DNA from: an uncultured Porphyromonadaceae bacterium | Lineage (GTDB): Bacteria; Bacteroidota; Bacteroidia; Bacteroidales; Muribaculaceae | Reading direction: 5' to 3' | NCBI GenBank assembly: GCA_905193395.1 | Contig: CAJJOO010000068.1 | Location: 1 to 7,284, forward strand | Length of the DNA: 7,284 nt | In this document: piece after piece, positions 6,788 through 7,284 of the stretch | Numbering within the stretch: position 1 is the first letter of the stretch | How the letters are laid out: each line of letters begins with the position of its first letter | Translations under genes and position numbers: made by a program | The notes under the pieces: generated by a model | What the model saw: the letters and a program-made list of their open reading frames with translations, nothing else | What the model was told of the DNA's origin: nothing | Database searches by the model: none

Positions 6788-7165
6788 TCAGTCCTTCTTT
6801 TCGTTGAACACGAACATGCGGCTGCCCATCAGGATAGTGTCGCCGGAATGGATTTCAATCTTGTTGCCGGAGCGCACGAAGGTGGTGTGGAGCGAGGAAT
6901 TGTCGGTCACATACCATTTGCCGTCCTCGAAGGTGATGACGGCCTGGCGGCGGGATGTTATGGTGTTGTTGTCGGCCTCGAGGTTGTCGCGGTTCAGCAC
7001 GGTTTCCTTGCCTTCGAAGTCGCGCACCTTGTCGGCGAGGACTTCGCCGTCGCGTGGTTGCAGGGTGAGGGTGAAGGCTGGTTCCGGCTCGGGCTGCTGC
7101 ATTGTCAGGGGGTTGATGGTTCCGCCCATCACGGCCGAGGGTTTGATGAAGGGCTGGTTGCCCAT
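6788..7165 (-). CDS. Small divergent FHA-like protein
   Basis: About 125 residues if it starts at the ATG complementary to 7163-7165 (MGNQPFIKPS). The frame stays open to the window edge, but upstream residues look like an unrelated RND pump, so this start is preferred; in-frame ATGs further upstream, such as 7255, are rejected for the same reason. An N-terminal segment with GGTINPLT (14-21) and a PEPEP run leads to an FHA-like fold at about 31-121. The binding motifs are altered: LNRDN (57-61) in place of a GR motif, SRRQA (71-75) where His is usual, and NSSLHTTFV (89-97) instead of the NG-T motif. Weak binding or another role is likely. I recall Bacteroidota FHA proteins with a similar GT-NP segment and ILNR/SKEQA-type motifs, but cannot check this here. 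It would be the first visible gene of the operon. Confidence 0.75.
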   Translation of the reverse strand: MGNQPFIKPSAVMGGTINPLTMQQPEPEPAFTLTLQPRDGEVLADKVRDFEGKETVLNRDNLEADNNTITSRRQAVITFEDGKWYVTDNSSLHTTFVRSGNKIEIHSGDTILMGSRMFVFNEKKD

Positions 7166-7284
7166 CACGGTAGCCTGGCCCGCACCGGGAACCCGCTTGA
7201 TCGCATCGAGAACGTAAACATTCGCATAATTCGAGACATAGTCCTGACTGTACATTTTCGGATCGCCGTAAAGCCCGATCAGCA
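7166..7284 (-). other. RND efflux pump fragment at window edge (possible chimeric end)
   Basis: The minus strand reads, without a stop and in frame with the small FHA gene, 39 residues beginning LIGLYGDPKM and ending RVPGAGQATV. The pattern SNYANVYVLDAIKRVPGAGQ followed by a VMG-type ending resembles the periplasmic porter segment of AcrB-like (HAE1) RND transporters. In that family it precedes a YSMRIWL-like stretch, and here that stretch is replaced by the FHA protein. It cannot be a complete gene. GC content falls to about 46% over 7201-7284, against about 67% over 7081-7140. I favour an assembly or recombination junction near the ATG at 7165. The RND identification rests on remembered family patterns, not a search. 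Confidence 0.6.

Larger units (their letters stand above)
1..7165 (-). other. Probable single operon: kinases, phosphatase, FHA readers, protease
   Basis: Seven consecutive genes on one strand have spacers of 40, 45, 35, 42, 20 and 42 bases. None of these gaps shows a clear Bacteroidota promoter (TTG plus TAnnTTTG) or a hairpin followed by a T tract. The products belong to one functional class, reversible Thr phosphorylation and its readers. The promoter must lie to the right of the window and the operon continues to the left, where the second kinase is cut. Confidence 0.8.

Noticed and set aside
5842..6807. 321-codon plus-strand open frame opposite the kinase-FHA gene
   Set aside because: It is the antisense of a strongly supported kinase and its Val/Ala/Gly/His-rich composition is typical of a shadow frame.
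1..7284. CRISPR arrays, tRNA or rRNA genes, insertion sequences, attachment sites
   Set aside because: No regularly spaced repeats, cloverleaf sequence, transposase or terminal inverted repeats were seen; nearly all of the window is coding.
1..7284. Type VI secretion locus, suggested by kinase, phosphatase and FHA genes
   Set aside because: No Tss gene is present in the window; the similarity is limited to the regulatory trio.

Overview
All recognisable genes lie on the minus strand and are read from the right end of the window to the left. The organism is most likely a member of the Bacteroidota (Bacteroidales-like). Reasons: the DNA is GC-rich (roughly 60% by eye), the short A/T-leaning spacers lack clear Shine-Dalgarno sequences, and the small FHA protein and the transporter fragment resemble Bacteroidota families I remember. 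This assignment is an inference; no marker gene or rRNA is present.

Layout in the direction of transcription: a fragment encoding part of an RND-type efflux pump (7284-7166, at the window edge and probably not part of this locus); a small divergent FHA protein (7165-6788); a soluble Ser/Thr kinase with a C-terminal FHA domain (6747-5437); an FHA - transmembrane - coiled-coil - trypsin-like protease fusion (5391-3811); an unrecognised secreted protein (3775-2879); a PP2C-family phosphatase with a transmembrane helix and a low-complexity exported tail (2836-1394); a tail-anchored FHA protein with a repeated Thr-containing motif (1373-561); and the N-terminal part of a second Ser/Thr kinase (518 to beyond the left edge). 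Gaps between genes are 20-45 bases and no gene points the other way, so one operon is likely. I see no convincing internal promoter or terminator.

The operon encodes kinases (two writers), a PP2C phosphatase (one eraser) and FHA domains (four putative phosphothreonine readers, one of them degenerate). Three proteins have a single predicted membrane helix and one has a signal peptide. The most unusual part is the fusion of a presumably cytosolic FHA domain to a presumably periplasmic S1 protease. It suggests that Thr phosphorylation in the cytosol could be coupled to proteolysis or protein assembly across the inner membrane. The set resembles in composition, though not in neighbours, the PpkA/PppA/Fha threonine phosphorylation pathway of type VI secretion. 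No secretion-system gene is visible here.

The right edge needs caution. The last ~119 bases encode, in frame with the FHA gene, a stretch resembling the periplasmic porter region of RND pumps. They are clearly poorer in GC than the adjoining sequence. An assembly chimera is more likely than a true fusion.
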